The notes below the pieces were generated by a model. That model saw only the letters and a list, made by a program, of their open reading frames with translations. It made no database searches and was not told where the DNA came from. A stretch of DNA of 64,000 nt from Thermocrispum municipale DSM 44069 (GTDB lineage: Bacteria; Actinomycetota; Actinomycetes; Mycobacteriales; Pseudonocardiaceae). A program made the position numbers and the translations under genes. Within the stretch, counting starts at the first letter, position 1. Each line of letters begins with the position of its first letter. The stretch covers positions 186,001-250,000 of the forward strand of contig NZ_ATYT01000005.1 of the NCBI RefSeq assembly GCF_000427825.1, in the 5' to 3' direction. Of this stretch, positions 32,498 to 43,583 are shown one piece after another.

Positions 32498-32899
32498 TCA
32501 GCGCGCGGTGCGGCGCAGCCAGTACAGCCCGATCAGCGGCAGCACGACCGGGATGAACAAGTACCCGCGCCCGAAGACCGACCACACCGTGGCGTCCGGG
32601 AACCATTCGGGCCGCAGCAGGCTCAGCGCGCCGACGATCAGCACACCGAGGAACTCGATGGTGCACGCGGCGTAGGCGATGCGGCGCGACACCGCACTCC
32701 CTTTTGCCAGGCACACCGTGGCCAGCACGTAGACCAGTGCCGCGAACGCGGACAGCACATAGGCCAGCGGCGCTTGCTCGAACCGGGTGGCGATCTGTAC
32801 CGCCGACCGTGCGGTCGCGGCCAACGCGAAGATCGCGTACACGGCGACCAGCATGCGGCCCGGGCCGGAACGGGTCGCGGTGGCGAGGTCGTCAGGCAT
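32498..32899 (-). CDS. Four-helix membrane protein
   Basis: 133 aa, ATG start. Four helices at about 15-35, 45-66, 72-92 and 106-126. The N-terminal charged MPDDLATATRSGPGRM is followed by the first helix, and it ends LYWLRRTAR. It overlaps the upstream membrane gene by 8 nt, so the two are coupled and probably work together. Family not recognised. Confidence 0.8.
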   Translation of the reverse strand: MPDDLATATRSGPGRMLVAVYAIFALAATARSAVQIATRFEQAPLAYVLSAFAALVYVLATVCLAKGSAVSRRIAYAACTIEFLGVLIVGALSLLRPEWFPDATVWSVFGRGYLFIPVVLPLIGLYWLRRTAR

Positions 32900-33257
32900 G
32901 CGCCGCGTCCCAGATCTGGTTCAACCGGACGATCAGCACCGGGATCACCAGCAGTGCGACGATCAGCACCGCGTCACCCCACCTGCTCGTTTCGTTCCTC
33001 GCCCACAGCACGGCCAACGGGAGCACGGCGACCGTCCCGACGAGATAGCCGACGAACGTGGCGACGTCCACGTCGCGCTCGGTTCCTGCGACCAGCACGA
33101 TGCCCCACACCAGCAGAACGAGAAGGCCGAGCTCGATCAATCCGAACAGGCTGAACAGGAAGCCACCCGGCCGCCGCGCACGCACCAGCGGGCCGACCAG
33201 CAACGCAGCGGTCACCAGGGTGGCCACGATCAACGCCTCGGGCAGGACGGCGGGCAT
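32892..33257 (-). CDS. Four-helix membrane protein
   Basis: 121 aa, ATG start. Four helices (about 5-25, 36-59, 67-86 and 94-112). It overlaps the downstream partner gene by 8 nt and follows the DUF6542 gene by 12 nt, so all three form one operon. Function unknown. Confidence 0.8.
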   Translation of the reverse strand: MPAVLPEALIVATLVTAALLVGPLVRARRPGGFLFSLFGLIELGLLVLLVWGIVLVAGTERDVDVATFVGYLVGTVAVLPLAVLWARNETSRWGDAVLIVALLVIPVLIVRLNQIWDAAHA

Positions 33258-33269
33258 CCGGGTTCTCCC

Positions 33270-34301
33270 TCAGCGGGACTCGTCGGAATCCCACCGCCTG
33301 CTGCGCGGCGGTGGTGGCTGCCTACGGGGACGAGGTGGTTCCGGTGTCTCCCCGCGTGCCGGGGGCTTGCGGGTCGACCCGCCACGCGAAGGTGGTGGGA
33401 CCCGGCGACGCGGCGGAACCCCGGGCGGCCCGCCTTCGGTCTCCCACGGCCGGGTCGGCGGGGGAGTGCGGCGGCCACGCGCGGGCGGACGACCTGCTGG
33501 GGTCGCCCGATCCGGACGCGGATGCGGACCGCTGTCCTGCTGCCGCCTGCCTGCCTGCGGCTTACGCCGAGCATGCGGACCGGAATCGCGTAGCCCGGCG
33601 TCCGGTCGCGGACGGTTGAGTGCCGTCGAGTCCCGGCGGCGAGGTTCGGCGCCTCGACCCGCAGCACCACGGTCGCGGCCGGCAGGCTTGCTCACCGGGG
33701 GCGCCGCGGCGCTGGTCGGCTCGTCGGCCCGGCGTCCGGCGCGCCGCTCTTCGGCGGACGGGCGCGGACGAGGCCGTGGCTCGTCGTCATCGTCGGCGCC
33801 CGAGCCACGCCGCTTGCGGTCGGCGTCGGCCCGGTCCGGATCGCGCTCGCGGACCACGCGGACGATGCCGATGACCAGCGTGACACCGGTGGTCAGCGCC
33901 ATGACCGGGAAGTTGTTGATGACCGGGACGCCGTAGTCGAAGAAGATCTCCTTCATGCCCAGCTTCTCGGGCATGCCGTTCTTCGCGATCTCGGCGCCGA
34001 GCAGCACCAGGGCCAGTACCAGCGGGGGCTGCACGGTCGGGCCGAACAGGTTGCGGCGCCGCACCCAGCACACCGCGACCACACAGCCGACGAAGTACGC
34101 CGCCTGCGTGATCAGCGTCGGCGGCTTGTCGCTGAACTGCGCATCGGCGGCCGCGCCGACCGCGGTGACCGCGATCGCCAGCAGGATGGCGCTCCACCAC
34201 GGCAGACCTTGGGACTGACCCAGGATCGGACGTTCATCCCACGGCGGCGCTCCGCGGTCGCTCGACGCGCGTTCGTCCTCGCGTTCGATCCTGGTAGGCA
34301 C
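33270..34301 (-). CDS. DUF6542-type membrane protein with Arg/Pro-rich tail
   Basis: 343 aa, GTG start. Four membrane helices in residues 35-150 (LPWWSAILLAIAVTAVGAAA; QAAYFVGCVVAVCWVRRRNL; VMALTTGVTLVIGIVRVV). The rest is a highly basic, disordered Arg/Pro/Gly tail of about 190 residues. Same place as Rv1111c, between ispH and ychF, in mycobacteria. Function unknown; the tail could bind nucleic acid or anionic polymer. Confidence 0.82.
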   Translation of the reverse strand: MPTRIEREDERASSDRGAPPWDERPILGQSQGLPWWSAILLAIAVTAVGAAADAQFSDKPPTLITQAAYFVGCVVAVCWVRRRNLFGPTVQPPLVLALVLLGAEIAKNGMPEKLGMKEIFFDYGVPVINNFPVMALTTGVTLVIGIVRVVRERDPDRADADRKRRGSGADDDDEPRPRPRPSAEERRAGRRADEPTSAAAPPVSKPAGRDRGAAGRGAEPRRRDSTALNRPRPDAGLRDSGPHARRKPQAGRRQQDSGPHPRPDRATPAGRPPARGRRTPPPTRPWETEGGPPGVPPRRRVPPPSRGGSTRKPPARGETPEPPRPRRQPPPPRSRRWDSDESR

Positions 34302-34342
34302 CCGCCAACGGTAGCGTGAACACGTTACGCATTCGTGAAGGC

Positions 34343-35263
34343 CTAGGCGGACAGCGGCTCCCCGTCGTCCCTGCGGATCTCGGCCAGCGCGGTCGCCGAG
34401 CCGGACGCGTCGCTCAGTGGCTGCACGGCACGGCGGAAGGCTTCCAAAGCATCGAGCTCACGGCGCCGCGCGGACAAGAATCGCTGCAGATGTGTGCTGG
34501 AGAGGTTCACCGCCTCCACCGCGTTGCCCGCTGCTCGATGCGCACCGGAGGCGGCCGAGCGGACGCGCTCGACATCGTCGGCGAGCGCACGCTCCGTGCT
34601 GGCGAACAGCGCGGCGGAGGCCAGCACCGCGAACCCGGTCGGCCCGCACATGAACACCCGGCGGTTGAGCAGCCAGCGCAGCAGCTCCGGCTCGGTGTCC
34701 AGCGCCGCCACCACGGCCGCGTCGGACGGGACGAACATGATCGTGCCGTAGATGGCATCGGCGTACCGGTCGTAGCCGCGGCTGGACAGCTCGGCGGCGC
34801 GCGACCGCAGATTGCGCACGTGCACCCGCAGCGCATCGGCCCGCTCCGCCTCGTCGGTGGTCTCGACCGCCTCGGCCCAGCACGCCATGCTGGCCTTCGC
34901 ATCCACCGGCACGCTGCGCCCGCCACCGACGTGCAACACCATGTCCGGCTTGACCGAGCCGCCGCCTGCCACGTCGGCCTGCAACGTGTAGTGCAGGCCT
35001 TCCCGCAGGCCGAGCGCCTTCGCCGTCTCGACCAGCACGCGTTCGCCGAGCTCGCCGCGACCGTGGATGGAGGCGAAGGCGACCTCGTAGCGGCGCAGCT
35101 GGGACTGCTGTTCGTCCAGCCGCCTGCGTTCCTGCGCCAATGCCTGCGCGGCCGCGTCCGCCCTGCGCTGGCTGTCGGTGTACAGCCGCCACAGCATCGC
35201 CACGCCGACGGCAAGCACCGCCGCGGCCGCCACCGCTGCCGTTGTGAGCACTGTCGATGCCAT
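34343..35263 (-). CDS. rmuC: DNA recombination protein RmuC-like
   Basis: 306 aa from ATG 35263 (AAGG 8 nt upstream). One N-terminal membrane anchor (5-26), a coiled coil (30-60: QRRADAAAQALAQERRRLDE), then the RmuC nuclease-like core with KPDMVLHVGGGRSVPVDAKA (PD-D-K pattern, about 112-131) and GTIMFVPSDAAVVAAL. RmuC limits DNA inversions and clears aberrant recombination products. Shorter than E. coli RmuC (475 aa) but usual for actinobacteria. Confidence 0.88.
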   Translation of the reverse strand: MASTVLTTAAVAAAAVLAVGVAMLWRLYTDSQRRADAAAQALAQERRRLDEQQSQLRRYEVAFASIHGRGELGERVLVETAKALGLREGLHYTLQADVAGGGSVKPDMVLHVGGGRSVPVDAKASMACWAEAVETTDEAERADALRVHVRNLRSRAAELSSRGYDRYADAIYGTIMFVPSDAAVVAALDTEPELLRWLLNRRVFMCGPTGFAVLASAALFASTERALADDVERVRSAASGAHRAAGNAVEAVNLSSTHLQRFLSARRRELDALEAFRRAVQPLSDASGSATALAEIRRDDGEPLSA

Positions 35264-35386
35264 AGCCGCAACCTTGGCAGAGATCACCGACAGATTCGGG
35301 GAGGACGCGAGGCGCGGACGGGTGGCCGTCGGCGCGGGCCTGCCGGTGTCGCGGCGAGTCTGCACGATCGTGTCGGCATTCGAACA

Positions 35387-35392
35387 TAGAGT
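35387..35392 (+). promoter_or_regulatory. -10 box TAGAGT of the leaderless sbcDC promoter
   Basis: TAGAGT ends 8 nt before GTG 35401. No Shine-Dalgarno sequence in the spacer CGGGCAGC. Confidence 0.5.
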
Positions 35393-35400
35393 CGGGCAGC

Positions 35401-36585
35401 GTGAGGTTGCTGCACACGTCGGACTGGCATCTCGGGCGCACGTTCCACGGCGCCGATCTGCTCGCCGACCAGGAGGCCGTCCTGCGGCATCTTGCCGAAG
35501 TCGTGCAGTCCGAGCGGGTCGACGTGGTGCTCGTCGCGGGCGACATCTACGACCGCGCGGTGCCGTCCGCCGAGACGGTCCAGGTGGCCACTCGCGGCCT
35601 GGCCAGGATCAGGGAGGCGGGCGCGCAGATCGTGGTCACGTCGGGCAACCACGACTCGGCGCTGCGGCTCGGCGCCTTCGCGGACTTCCTCGCCGCGGGT
35701 GGTTTGCACCTGCGCACCAGCATCGACGCCATCGACGACCCGGTGGTGTTCACCGACGAGCACGGCCCGGTGTGCGTCTACGGCATCCCGTATCTGGAGC
35801 CGGAACCGTCCCGGCAGGCGATGGGGATCGACGCCAAAGGCCACACCGGCGTGCTGACCGAGGCGATGCGGCGTATCAACGCCGACCGACAGCGGCGTGG
35901 CGGCCGCTCGGTGGTCATGGCGCACGCGTTCGTCACGGGTGGCACCGGCTCGGACTCCGAGCGGTCGATCGCGGTCGGCGGTGTCGAGCAGGTCGGTGGG
36001 GCGGTGTTCGACGGCCCGGACTACGTGGCGCTCGGCCACCTGCACGGCCCGCAGACGCTCAGCGAGCGCCTGCGCTACTCCGGCAGCCTCTTGCCCTACT
36101 CGTTCTCCGAGGCGGCGCACCGTAAGGCCGCCTGGCTGATCGATCTGGGCGCCGACGGCCTTGAACGGGTGGAGCGGGTCGACCTGCCGGTGCCGCGCGC
36201 GCTGGCCATGATCAGCGGCGAGCTGGAGCAAGTGCTGACCGATCCCGCCCACGAGGACGTTCGCGAGTGCTACCTGGCGGTCACGCTGACCGACCGGGTT
36301 CGCCCCACCGACGCGATGCGCAAGCTGCGCGAACGCTTCCCGTACGCGGTGCATCTGGACTGGCAGCCGCAGGGTGGTGGCTCCGGCGGACAGCTGCGCT
36401 ACGCCGAAGCAGTGCGCGGCCGCAAGGATGTGGAGATCGTGGAGCGCTTCCTGGCCGACTGTCGCGGTGCCGGACCCGAGGCTTCGGAGCGGGACCTGCT
36501 GGAACAAGCGCTGCGCGCCGGCCTCCCGGAGCGGGAAGGGCGCCGTGAGGAAGGCGCGCCGTTGTCGGCAGGTGTCGGCCGGTGA
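35401..36585 (+). CDS. sbcD: Exonuclease SbcD (Mre11-type nuclease)
   Basis: 394 aa. Metallophosphoesterase motifs in order: TSDWHLGRTFHG (I, near 6-17), VLVAGDIYDRAVPS (II), VTSGNHDSALRLG (III), and GPDYVALGHLHGPQTL (V). It is the Mn-dependent 3'-5' exonuclease/endonuclease that opens hairpins and trims protein-blocked ends with SbcC. It overlaps sbcC by 4 nt (GTGA). Confidence 0.95.
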   Translation: MRLLHTSDWHLGRTFHGADLLADQEAVLRHLAEVVQSERVDVVLVAGDIYDRAVPSAETVQVATRGLARIREAGAQIVVTSGNHDSALRLGAFADFLAAGGLHLRTSIDAIDDPVVFTDEHGPVCVYGIPYLEPEPSRQAMGIDAKGHTGVLTEAMRRINADRQRRGGRSVVMAHAFVTGGTGSDSERSIAVGGVEQVGGAVFDGPDYVALGHLHGPQTLSERLRYSGSLLPYSFSEAAHRKAAWLIDLGADGLERVERVDLPVPRALAMISGELEQVLTDPAHEDVRECYLAVTLTDRVRPTDAMRKLRERFPYAVHLDWQPQGGGSGGQLRYAEAVRGRKDVEIVERFLADCRGAGPEASERDLLEQALRAGLPEREGRREEGAPLSAGVGR

Positions 36586-39533
36586 GGCTGCACCACCTGG
36601 AGCTCAGCGCGTTCGGCCCGTTCCCGCGAACGGAGTCGGTGGACTTCGACGCGCTCGGCGCGGACGGGCTGTTCCTGCTGCACGGCCATACCGGCGCAGG
36701 TAAGACGACGCTGCTGGACGCGATCTCGTTCGCGTTGTTCGGCGTGGTGCCTGGCGCGCGCGGCGAGGCCAAGCGGCTGCGCAGCGACCAGGCCGAACCG
36801 ACCACGCCGACGCGCGTCTGCCTGGAGTTCACGGTGGGCTCGCACCGGCTGCGCATCGAGCGTTTCCCGGAGTACGAGCGGCCCAAGAAGCGCGGCGACG
36901 GGGTCACGAAGCAGCCTGCCAAGGCCTCGTTGACCTGGGTGAACGATCCGCCGAGCGGCTACAGCAACGAGCCGGTGACACGCATCGACGAGGTCGCGAG
37001 GACCGTGCAGCGGCTGCTCGGCATGACCGCGGACCAGTTCTTCCAGGTCGTGCTGCTCCCACAGGGCGAGTTCGCGACGTTCCTGCGCGCGGAGACTGCG
37101 GAACGCGAACGGCTGCTGGACAAGCTGTTCGGCACGCACCGGTTCGAAGCGGTCCAGGACTGGTTCACCGAACGCAGGCGGCAGCGGCGCAGCGAACTGG
37201 ACCTGGCGCGGGCCGACTTCCGGGAGTGGGTGGCCCGGTTCACGCAGGCGGCGGGCCAGGAGCCACCGGAGACCGACGTGCTGACGTGGGCGAAGGAGAC
37301 CACGCAGCGCGCGATCGAAGCCTACGAGCTGGCGACCAAGCACGCGGCCGCGGCGGCCGAGGCGAGCAAGCAGGCCGAGGAAACACTTGCCGAGCGGCGC
37401 ACGCTGGTGGAGCGGGCCCGCCGTGTGGCCGCGGCGATGACGAAGCTGGAGCAACTGCGCGCGCGGGCGGACGAACTGCAGGGCCTTCGCACCGAGCTGG
37501 CCGAAGCGCGGCGCGCGGAGTCCGTGCTGGCCGCGCAGCGCGAGTTGCAACGCGCCGAGCAGGAATTGGCCGGCGCCCGGGAGACCGAAGCGGCCGCGGC
37601 ACACGCCGTGGACGGCGTCGAGGCGGAAAGCCCTGCCGGGCAGCTGCGCTCGCGCGCGGGTTCGCTGCGGGAGCAGGCCGGGGAGTTGGCCGGCGCGATC
37701 GAGGAGGCGAACCGCCAGCGCGAGCAACAGCGCCGGCTCGAGGACGTCGACGCCGAAGCCGAGGCAGCCCAGCGCCGGGTCGCGCAGATCGGCGCCGAGC
37801 TGGACGGACTGCCTGAGCGGCTGGAAGACCTACGCGAGCAGCTGGCGGTCGCGAAGGCCGCCGCAGCGAAGGTGGAGCACGCACGCACCGCGCGAGACGA
37901 GTTGCTCGAGGCGCTTGCCGACGCGCAGCGGCTTCCGGTGCTGCAGGAGGCCCTCGAGCAGGCGCAGGAGCGGCTGCGCGCCGCCGTCGACGCGCACCAG
38001 GACGCGCGCGAAGAGCAGCAACGGTTGCGAGAACGCCGTTTGGCCGGGATGGCCGCCGAGCTGGCCGGGAAGTTGGTCGCCGGCGAGATGTGCCCGGTCT
38101 GCGGCTCGTGTGAGCACCCGGCTCCCGCGCATCCCACCGACGACGCGGTGCGGGAGGCCGACGAGCAGGCAGCCGCGGCCGCCGAAGCCGAGGCCCAGCA
38201 GGCTCGGACGCGGGCTGAGCAAGCCATGCACGATGCGCGTGCCGCCGTCACCGAGTTGCAGGTCAAGCTACGCGGCCGCACCGCAGACGAGTTGCAGCGC
38301 GAGCTCGACCGAACCCGGCGCGAGCTCGCCGAGTTGGAGGAGGCCGTCGCGCGAGCTGCGGAGCTGGAAGCCGCCGTGGCCACGACACAAGACCGCATCG
38401 AGGAGCTCACGGCGGCGCGGGCAGCGGCCGAGCGCGCCGTCGCGGCAGCGGAGGCCGAACGCGAGGGCCTCGTCGCGGCGATCGAGGAACGGACGCGGCG
38501 GCTGGAAGAGGCCCGCGGCGAATACGACTCCGTCGAGCAACGACGGTCGGTCTTGCTCGCCCAGGCGGCCGCCTGTGATGCGCTGGCCGATGCGCGGGCG
38601 GCCGTCGCGGCGTGCCAGGCACGGGTCACCGAGCAGCAAACCGCCGTGGCGGATGCCGCGAAGGCGGCCGGATTCTCGTCGGTCGAGGCGGCGCTGGCCG
38701 CCGCCCGCGAGCCGGAGATCGTCCGGCGACTGGAGTCCGAGGTGTCGGAAGCCGAGGTCGAAGAACGCGCCGCCCGTGCGGTGCTGGCCGAGCCCGAGCT
38801 GTTCGGTATCGAGCCGGACATGGAGGTCGACGTCGCCGGCGCGCTGGAGGAGGCCGAGCGGGCCCGCGCCGCCGCGGATGCGGCACTGGTGGCACAGCGC
38901 GCCGCGGAGACCCGCGCGGAACAGCTCGAGCAACTCGGCAAGCGGCTCACCGAGCGCAGCGCGGAGCTGGAGCCGCTGGAAGCGGAGTTCGCCGAGCTGA
39001 ACGCCCTGACCGACGTGCTCAACGGCCGCGGGCAGAACGCCAAGCGCATGTCACTGCGGTCCTACGTACTCGCGGCCCGGCTGGAGGAAGTCGCGGTCGC
39101 CGCCACGGCTCGGCTGCGGGTGATGAGCCAAGGTCGCTACGCATTCGTGCACAGCGACGCTGCGGGGGCTCGCGGCACCAGGGGCGGCCTCGGCCTGGAC
39201 GTGCTGGACGACTATTCCGGCATGGTCCGCTCGGCGAAGACACTCTCCGGCGGGGAGACGTTCCTGGCGTCGCTGGCGCTGGCGCTGGGGTTGGCGGACG
39301 TCGTCTCGGCGGAAGCGGGCGGCGTGCAGCTGGACACGCTGTTCATCGACGAAGGTTTCGGCACGCTGGACGCCGAGACGCTCGACGTCGTGATGGACAC
39401 GCTCGACAGTCTGCGTGCCGGCGGCCGTGCCGTGGGCCTCGTGTCGCATGTCGAGGAGATGCGTCAGCGGATCCCGACCAGGCTGCACGTGCGCAAGTCG
39501 CGCACCGGGTCGACACTGCAGCTCCAGGTCTGA
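36582..39533 (+). CDS. sbcC: Exonuclease SbcC (Rad50-type SMC ATPase)
   Basis: 983 aa, GTG start. Walker A GHTGAGKTT (35-43), two long Ala/Glu-rich coiled-coil arms (about 180-480 and 530-830), and a zinc hook CPVCG at C504/C507 in the middle. The C-terminal lobe has the ABC signature LSGGETFLASLALALG (about 888-903) and the Walker B/D-loop TLFIDEGFGTLDAET. It tethers DNA ends and regulates SbcD. Coupled to sbcD. Confidence 0.96.
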   Translation: MRLHHLELSAFGPFPRTESVDFDALGADGLFLLHGHTGAGKTTLLDAISFALFGVVPGARGEAKRLRSDQAEPTTPTRVCLEFTVGSHRLRIERFPEYERPKKRGDGVTKQPAKASLTWVNDPPSGYSNEPVTRIDEVARTVQRLLGMTADQFFQVVLLPQGEFATFLRAETAERERLLDKLFGTHRFEAVQDWFTERRRQRRSELDLARADFREWVARFTQAAGQEPPETDVLTWAKETTQRAIEAYELATKHAAAAAEASKQAEETLAERRTLVERARRVAAAMTKLEQLRARADELQGLRTELAEARRAESVLAAQRELQRAEQELAGARETEAAAAHAVDGVEAESPAGQLRSRAGSLREQAGELAGAIEEANRQREQQRRLEDVDAEAEAAQRRVAQIGAELDGLPERLEDLREQLAVAKAAAAKVEHARTARDELLEALADAQRLPVLQEALEQAQERLRAAVDAHQDAREEQQRLRERRLAGMAAELAGKLVAGEMCPVCGSCEHPAPAHPTDDAVREADEQAAAAAEAEAQQARTRAEQAMHDARAAVTELQVKLRGRTADELQRELDRTRRELAELEEAVARAAELEAAVATTQDRIEELTAARAAAERAVAAAEAEREGLVAAIEERTRRLEEARGEYDSVEQRRSVLLAQAAACDALADARAAVAACQARVTEQQTAVADAAKAAGFSSVEAALAAAREPEIVRRLESEVSEAEVEERAARAVLAEPELFGIEPDMEVDVAGALEEAERARAAADAALVAQRAAETRAEQLEQLGKRLTERSAELEPLEAEFAELNALTDVLNGRGQNAKRMSLRSYVLAARLEEVAVAATARLRVMSQGRYAFVHSDAAGARGTRGGLGLDVLDDYSGMVRSAKTLSGGETFLASLALALGLADVVSAEAGGVQLDTLFIDEGFGTLDAETLDVVMDTLDSLRAGGRAVGLVSHVEEMRQRIPTRLHVRKSRTGSTLQLQV

Positions 39534-39535
39534 GC

Positions 39536-40045
39536 TCAGGCCGCCGCGGCCTCATGGGCCAGCAGCCAGCGCTTGACGTCGAGGCCCCAGCGGAAGCCAC
39601 CCATCGCGCCCGAGATACGGACCACCCGATGGCACGGCACGAACAGTGCGGCCGCGTTCCTGGCGCACGCCGAGGCCGCAGCGCGGACGGCGGCGGGACG
39701 TCCGGCCAAGGCGGCGTACTCGCTGTAGGTCACCGGCTGCCCCGGCGGCACCGTGCGCAGGACCTCCCAGGCATGCGTCAGGAACTCGCCCGAGCGCTGG
39801 CGCACCGGGATCTCCTCGATGGCGGCGACGTCTCCGCTGTGGAAGGCGCGCACGGCGCGCGTGATCGCGCCGAGGTCACGTCGTTCCCGCAGCTCAGCGG
39901 GCCGAAGCGGCGGCGAGATCAACGGCGTGAGGTCGTCGGTGGTGGCGGTCCAGCCGGAGGCCAGCACGGCGCCGTCGGCGGCCGCTATCGCGGTGAACGG
40001 TCCGATCGGTGTGTCCACAGTGGACCATGAGGCGGTGGTGGGCAT
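39536..40045 (-). CDS. ogt: Methylated-DNA-protein-cysteine methyltransferase
   Basis: 169 aa. The methyl-accepting cysteine lies in FVPCHRVV (about C137); the recognition helix region TYSEYAALAGRPAAVRAAAS precedes it. It repairs O6-methylguanine by suicide transfer. The ATG at 40045 has AAGG 6 nt upstream; ATG 40051, which overlaps the stop of the gene before it (ATGA), is an alternative. Coupled to the Ada-AlkA gene as an alkylation-repair operon. Confidence 0.94.
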   Translation of the reverse strand: MPTTASWSTVDTPIGPFTAIAAADGAVLASGWTATTDDLTPLISPPLRPAELRERRDLGAITRAVRAFHSGDVAAIEEIPVRQRSGEFLTHAWEVLRTVPPGQPVTYSEYAALAGRPAAVRAAASACARNAAALFVPCHRVVRISGAMGGFRWGLDVKRWLLAHEAAAA

Positions 40046-40047
40046 GG

Positions 40048-41565
40048 TCATCCTTTCCGGGTAGTCGTGCCTGGCGCGGCGCGCCACAGGTGCATGCCGG
40101 CGTACGAGCGCCACGGCCGCACCGTGTCGAGTCGTCGGGTCAAGTCCGCGGGCGCGGTTGGCAGGCCGAGTGTGGCCGCACCCTGCCGTAACGCCACATC
40201 GCCGGTGAGCAGAACGTCCGGGGCGGCGAGTACACGCATCAGGACGTAGTCCGCGGTCCACGACCCGATTCCGGGCAGCGCCAGCAGGTCGGCGCGAAGT
40301 TCGTCGGGTGCTCGGCCGACGTGCACGTCCAGCTCGCCCGACGCCATGGCGGCAGCGGTGTTCACGATGGCCTCGATGCGCCGCCGTGGCCCGTTGAGCA
40401 CGTCTGCGCCGTGCTCGGCGATCGCTTCCGGGGTGGGGAAGAGCGTGGTCAGTTCCTCGTCGGGGTGCGGCAGCCGTTCACCGAGCGCCTCGGCGAGCCT
40501 GCCGGCCGTGGTGCGTGCCGCCGCCACGCTGATCTGTTGCCCGAGCAGTGCCCGGATGACCAGCTCAGGTCCGTCGACAGCGCCGGGCACCCGGATCCCC
40601 GGCGTTCGAGCGACGCTGTCGGCCAGCGCGGCATCCGTGGCGAGCACGCTGTCGACCGCGGCCGGGTCGGCGTCGAGGTCCAGCAAGCGACGAACGCGGG
40701 TGACCGCGCTGCCGAGGTCGCGCATGTCGGACAACCTCAGCAAGCAGTGGACATGCCGCGCCGCGCTCTTCGGCGGCCACAGCCAGGTAGTGGCCGTGCC
40801 GTGCGGAAGTCGCAGCGTGCGGGCGTATCCATCCTCGTGGGCGATCTCCACGCCGGGGATCGCGCGGACCCGCAAGAACCGGAAGATGCCTTCGGCGTCG
40901 AACGGTTCGCGGAAGGGGAGCCGCAACGTCACGTCGACACTGCCGTTCGCCGACGAGGTACGGGCGGTCTGCTTGCGACGCGCGCGTAGCTGCGACGGCG
41001 AGCACCCGAACACCTCGCGCACCGTGGCGTTGAACTGCCGGATGCTGGAGAACCCGGCGGCGAAGGCCGCGTCGCCGAACGGCAAGTCGGTCAGCTCGAT
41101 CAGCAAGCGGGCGGAGTGCGCTCGGTGCGCGCGGGCCAGCGCCAACGGGCCCGCGCCGAGTTCCGCGGTGAGTGCGCGATTCAGCTGACGCTCCGAATAT
41201 CCGAGCCGGCGCGCCAACCCCGGTACGCCCTCGCGCTCCACCACACCGTCGGCGATCAACCGCATGGCGCGGCCCGCCAGGTCGGCCCGCACGTTCCACT
41301 CCGGCGACCCCGGTACGGCGTCCGGCAAGCACCGGCGACAGGCGCGGTAGCCCGCAGCCTGAGCGGCCGCCGCGGTGGGGTAGAAGCGAACGTTCTGCGG
41401 TTTCGGCGTCACCGCCGGGCACGACGGCCGGCAGTAGATGCGGGTGGTCGCCACCGCGGTGATGAACTGTCCGTCGAACCGCGCATCGCGTGCCGCTACG
41501 GCCCGGTAGCAGACGTCGAAGTCGCGCCAGATAGCCGACCGTTCGACGCTCGCCGTTGCTGTCAT
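40048..41565 (-). CDS. alkA: Ada-like regulator fused to AlkA 3-methyladenine glycosylase
   Basis: 505 aa, three parts. An Ada zinc/methyl-acceptor domain (15-80) has YCRPSCPA and [10 protein letters not shown] giving four zinc-type cysteines. An AraC helix-turn-helix (about 90-185) carries [18 protein letters not shown]-terminal AlkA N-domain and HhH-GPD glycosylase (about 215-490) carry [17 protein letters not shown], whose Asp is catalytic. This is a sensor, activator and base-excision enzyme in one protein, as in many actinobacteria. It likely controls its own operon with ogt. Confidence 0.94.
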   Translation of the reverse strand: MTATASVERSAIWRDFDVCYRAVAARDARFDGQFITAVATTRIYCRPSCPAVTPKPQNVRFYPTAAAAQAAGYRACRRCLPDAVPGSPEWNVRADLAGRAMRLIADGVVEREGVPGLARRLGYSERQLNRALTAELGAGPLALARAHRAHSARLLIELTDLPFGDAAFAAGFSSIRQFNATVREVFGCSPSQLRARRKQTARTSSANGSVDVTLRLPFREPFDAEGIFRFLRVRAIPGVEIAHEDGYARTLRLPHGTATTWLWPPKSAARHVHCLLRLSDMRDLGSAVTRVRRLLDLDADPAAVDSVLATDAALADSVARTPGIRVPGAVDGPELVIRALLGQQISVAAARTTAGRLAEALGERLPHPDEELTTLFPTPEAIAEHGADVLNGPRRRIEAIVNTAAAMASGELDVHVGRAPDELRADLLALPGIGSWTADYVLMRVLAAPDVLLTGDVALRQGAATLGLPTAPADLTRRLDTVRPWRSYAGMHLWRAAPGTTTRKG

Positions 41566-41666
41566 GATGCCGATACTGCCACCGCGGCTCCCGGGGCACT
41601 GGCGGAAATCGGACATGGTGACCGTGACGCGGACGGCCCGGGCGCGGAGATCACCGGCATGCTCCG

Positions 41667-41672
41667 TAGACT
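41667..41672 (+). promoter_or_regulatory. -10 box TAGACT before ychF
   Basis: TAGACT ends 8 nt before GTG 41681. No ribosome site, so leaderless translation is likely. Confidence 0.5.
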
Positions 41673-41680
41673 CGGATGGC

Positions 41681-42759
<1,079 letters not shown>

Positions 42760-42763
<4 letters not shown>

Positions 42764-43554
42764 CCTCTGAGGTCATCCGCAGGAGAAGGCTTTAGTCCTC
42801 GCACGTGAAGTCGCAACGCGTTTGCAGCGAAACTTGCGGCCTCCGGGGTTCCGAAGGCGACATGGAAGTCGGGGTTCGTTTCGTACTGGTCTGCGAGACC
42901 ACGGATCATGTCGACGGACTTCGCCGTGTCGCCTGCATGGGTAGGAGTTCCCGGAATCTCCTTGAACCACTCCACGTGAACGGCCGCGTGCTCCTGCGCT
43001 ATCGCGGAGTCCAGTTCATGCCCTTCCTGCTGGATCACACGCCACCGGGTGAGTAGGGCGTCGGCTCTGACTTTCCATGCCTTTTGCTGCTGGACCGATT
43101 TCCCGTGCCACCACTGATTCGATGCGTCGAATGCGTCGCGGCCCCAGCGCTCGACGACCTCAACCTCATATCGGTCGTTGAATCCCTCGAGCATGACATC
43201 CATGCGAGGTTCGCGGCCCTGGCGACGCATGGACAAGGTGTGCTCCACCGCGTTGATGCGTCGATTCAGAGAGTCGCGTTCCCTAGCGAGATGCTCCAAG
43301 TGCCCGGTGAGCGCTTGGACTTCCACCTCAGGAGTTGTGGGCACATCAAGTACGTCCGCGATGTCGGCCAGCGGCATGCCCGTTTCTCGCAACAGCAGGA
43401 TTCGCTGCAGGCGGGAGACTGCGTCGGGCCCGTAGTACCGGTAACCGTTGGACCCGACGCGGTCTGGCTCGAGCAGCCCAATCTGGTGGTAGTGACGCAG
43501 CGTTCGCCCGCTGATGCCCGCACGTTCTGCGAGCTCGTGCACGGTCCACTCCAC
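42760..43554 (-). CDS. MerR family regulator, TipA-like
   Basis: 264 aa from GTG 43554 with GGAGG 6 nt upstream. N-terminal MerR winged helix (WTVHELAERAGISGRTLRHY, 3-22, and the GYRYYGPDAVSRLQRI wing). A coiled coil (about 85-110) is followed by a helical TipAS-like effector domain (about 140-260, with FNDRYEVEVVERWG and ASNQWWHGKS). Activators of this kind bind within a 19-bp promoter spacer; just such a promoter lies 5' of the protease gene with which it is co-transcribed. Its stop overlaps that of ychF. Confidence 0.9.
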
Positions 43555-43583
43555 GGACTGCCTCCAGCTGGTTGACGTCGTTC